The notes beneath the pieces are model-generated. The model saw only the letters and a program-made list of their open reading frames with translations, ran no database searches and was not told the DNA's origin. The position numbers and the translations under genes were made by a program. A DNA stretch of 42,091 bases from UBA7672 sp041166025 (GTDB taxonomy: Bacteria; Pseudomonadota; Alphaproteobacteria; Caulobacterales; Hyphomonadaceae): assembly GCA_041166025.1 (NCBI GenBank), contig JBEAMJ010000060.1, forward strand, positions 1 to 42,091. Direction: 5' to 3'. Numbering within the stretch: position 1 is the first letter of the stretch; each line of letters begins with the position of its first letter. Shown here piece by piece: positions 41,873-42,091 of the stretch.

Positions 41873-42091
41873 GCGCCTCGGGCAGAAGCGCCTCATCCGG
41901 CGCGGCCCGCAGGACGCCGCCGGTGAGGTCAATCTCCGGGAAGACATCCTCAGCGAAGGGCAGGAGGTAGGCGGCGCCGGATGACGGCTGCACTTCGATC
42001 AGCTCGCCCGCGCCGAAATTCTGGACCGACCGGACCACGCCCAGCTCCCGCCCGTCGACGTGCACCACACGAAGGCCGATGAGGTCGCTGA
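41844..42091 (-). CDS. rimM: 3' part of ribosome maturation factor RimM
   Basis: The frame is open to the right edge. It reads DLIGLRVVHVDGRELGVVRSV, then NFGAGELIEVQP, LLPFAEDVFPEIDLTGGVL, and ends PEAPIRTGPTPG. This is the PRC-barrel domain of RimM, which binds ribosomal protein S19 and aids 30S maturation. The N-terminal half and the start are outside the window. The GTG that a short reading would use is inside the domain and is not the real start. It overlaps the convergent GT39 gene by 29 bases. Confidence 0.93.
   Translation of the reverse strand, partial: SDLIGLRVVHVDGRELGVVRSVQNFGAGELIEVQPSSGAAYLLPFAEDVFPEIDLTGGVLRAAPDEALLPEAPIRTGPTPG

Noticed and set aside
39889..41970. 693-residue frame overlapping both glycosyltransferases
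   Set aside because: It runs in another frame across two genes with clear family motifs, and its product is Arg/Ala/Pro-rich without any pattern.
1..42091. CRISPR arrays, tRNA/rRNA genes and prophage modules
   Set aside because: No regularly spaced repeats, no cloverleaf or rRNA signatures and no phage structural genes were seen on reading both strands.

Overview
The window looks like a chromosomal segment of a GC-rich, flagellated alphaproteobacterium of the Caulobacterales/Hyphomonadaceae type. Four things suggest this. A fliX gene is divergent from flgI, with a perfect CtrA-type site (TTAA-N7-TTAA) between them. A FlbY-like gene follows flgI and flgJ. The fliL-fliM operon is divergent from flgF-flgG-flgA-flgH. 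The DksA has only two zinc-finger cysteines, and there is a CYP153-type P450. No species call is possible from sequence alone.

Layout. 1-210: the 3' end of an IS3-type transposase and its probable IS end. 341-1531: an HI0933/YhiN-type flavoprotein. 1550-7829 (minus): a tightly packed operon fliL-fliM-(DUF6468-like)-(MotE-like)-(1115-residue AMIN/TPR-like secreted protein). 8088-11108 (plus): flgF-flgG-flgA-flgH for the rod and L ring. 11190-20132: a block unrelated to flagella, holding a hybrid histidine kinase, def, an acyltransferase-3 gene broken by one in-frame TAG, rmuC, a small membrane protein, recR, an unknown membrane protein, two paralogous cysteine-rich TonB-C-like secreted proteins on either side of a TRIC/UPF0126 channel gene, and dksA. 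20322-22810: fliX (minus) and flgI-flgJ-flbY-like (plus).

23027-28824: an unknown bitopic membrane protein, a cadherin-like/sorbosone-dehydrogenase lipoprotein, a degenerate GGDEF-EAL-like protein, a multi-pass membrane protein and a small exported protein ended by a clear terminator. About 580 bases of unexplained intergenic DNA follow. 29544-30704: an acyl-CoA dehydrogenase with a 16-bp palindrome just upstream. 31292-37870: a same-strand run of fhs, a VOC protein, an amidase with a Tat/lipoprotein signal, a TIR-transmembrane-pseudoprotease protein and a PIG-L-type deacetylase lipoprotein. 37873-39174 (minus): CYP153-like P450 with its own upstream palindrome. 39359-41872: a GT2/GT39 glycosyltransferase pair. 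41844 to the window end (minus): 3' part of rimM.

How the genes work together. The flagellar genes supply the C-ring switch (FliM), stator support (FliL, MotE-like), rod (FlgF, FlgG), P ring (FlgI), L ring (FlgH), the FlgA chaperone, the rod-capping FlgJ and the FliX checkpoint factor. Their likely master regulator is CtrA. The least explained part is the TIR-transmembrane-pseudoprotease gene and its PIG-L neighbour. It resembles a conflict-type sensor/effector architecture in which the C-terminal trypsin-like fold has apparently lost its catalytic residues. No tRNA, rRNA, CRISPR array or complete mobile element was seen.
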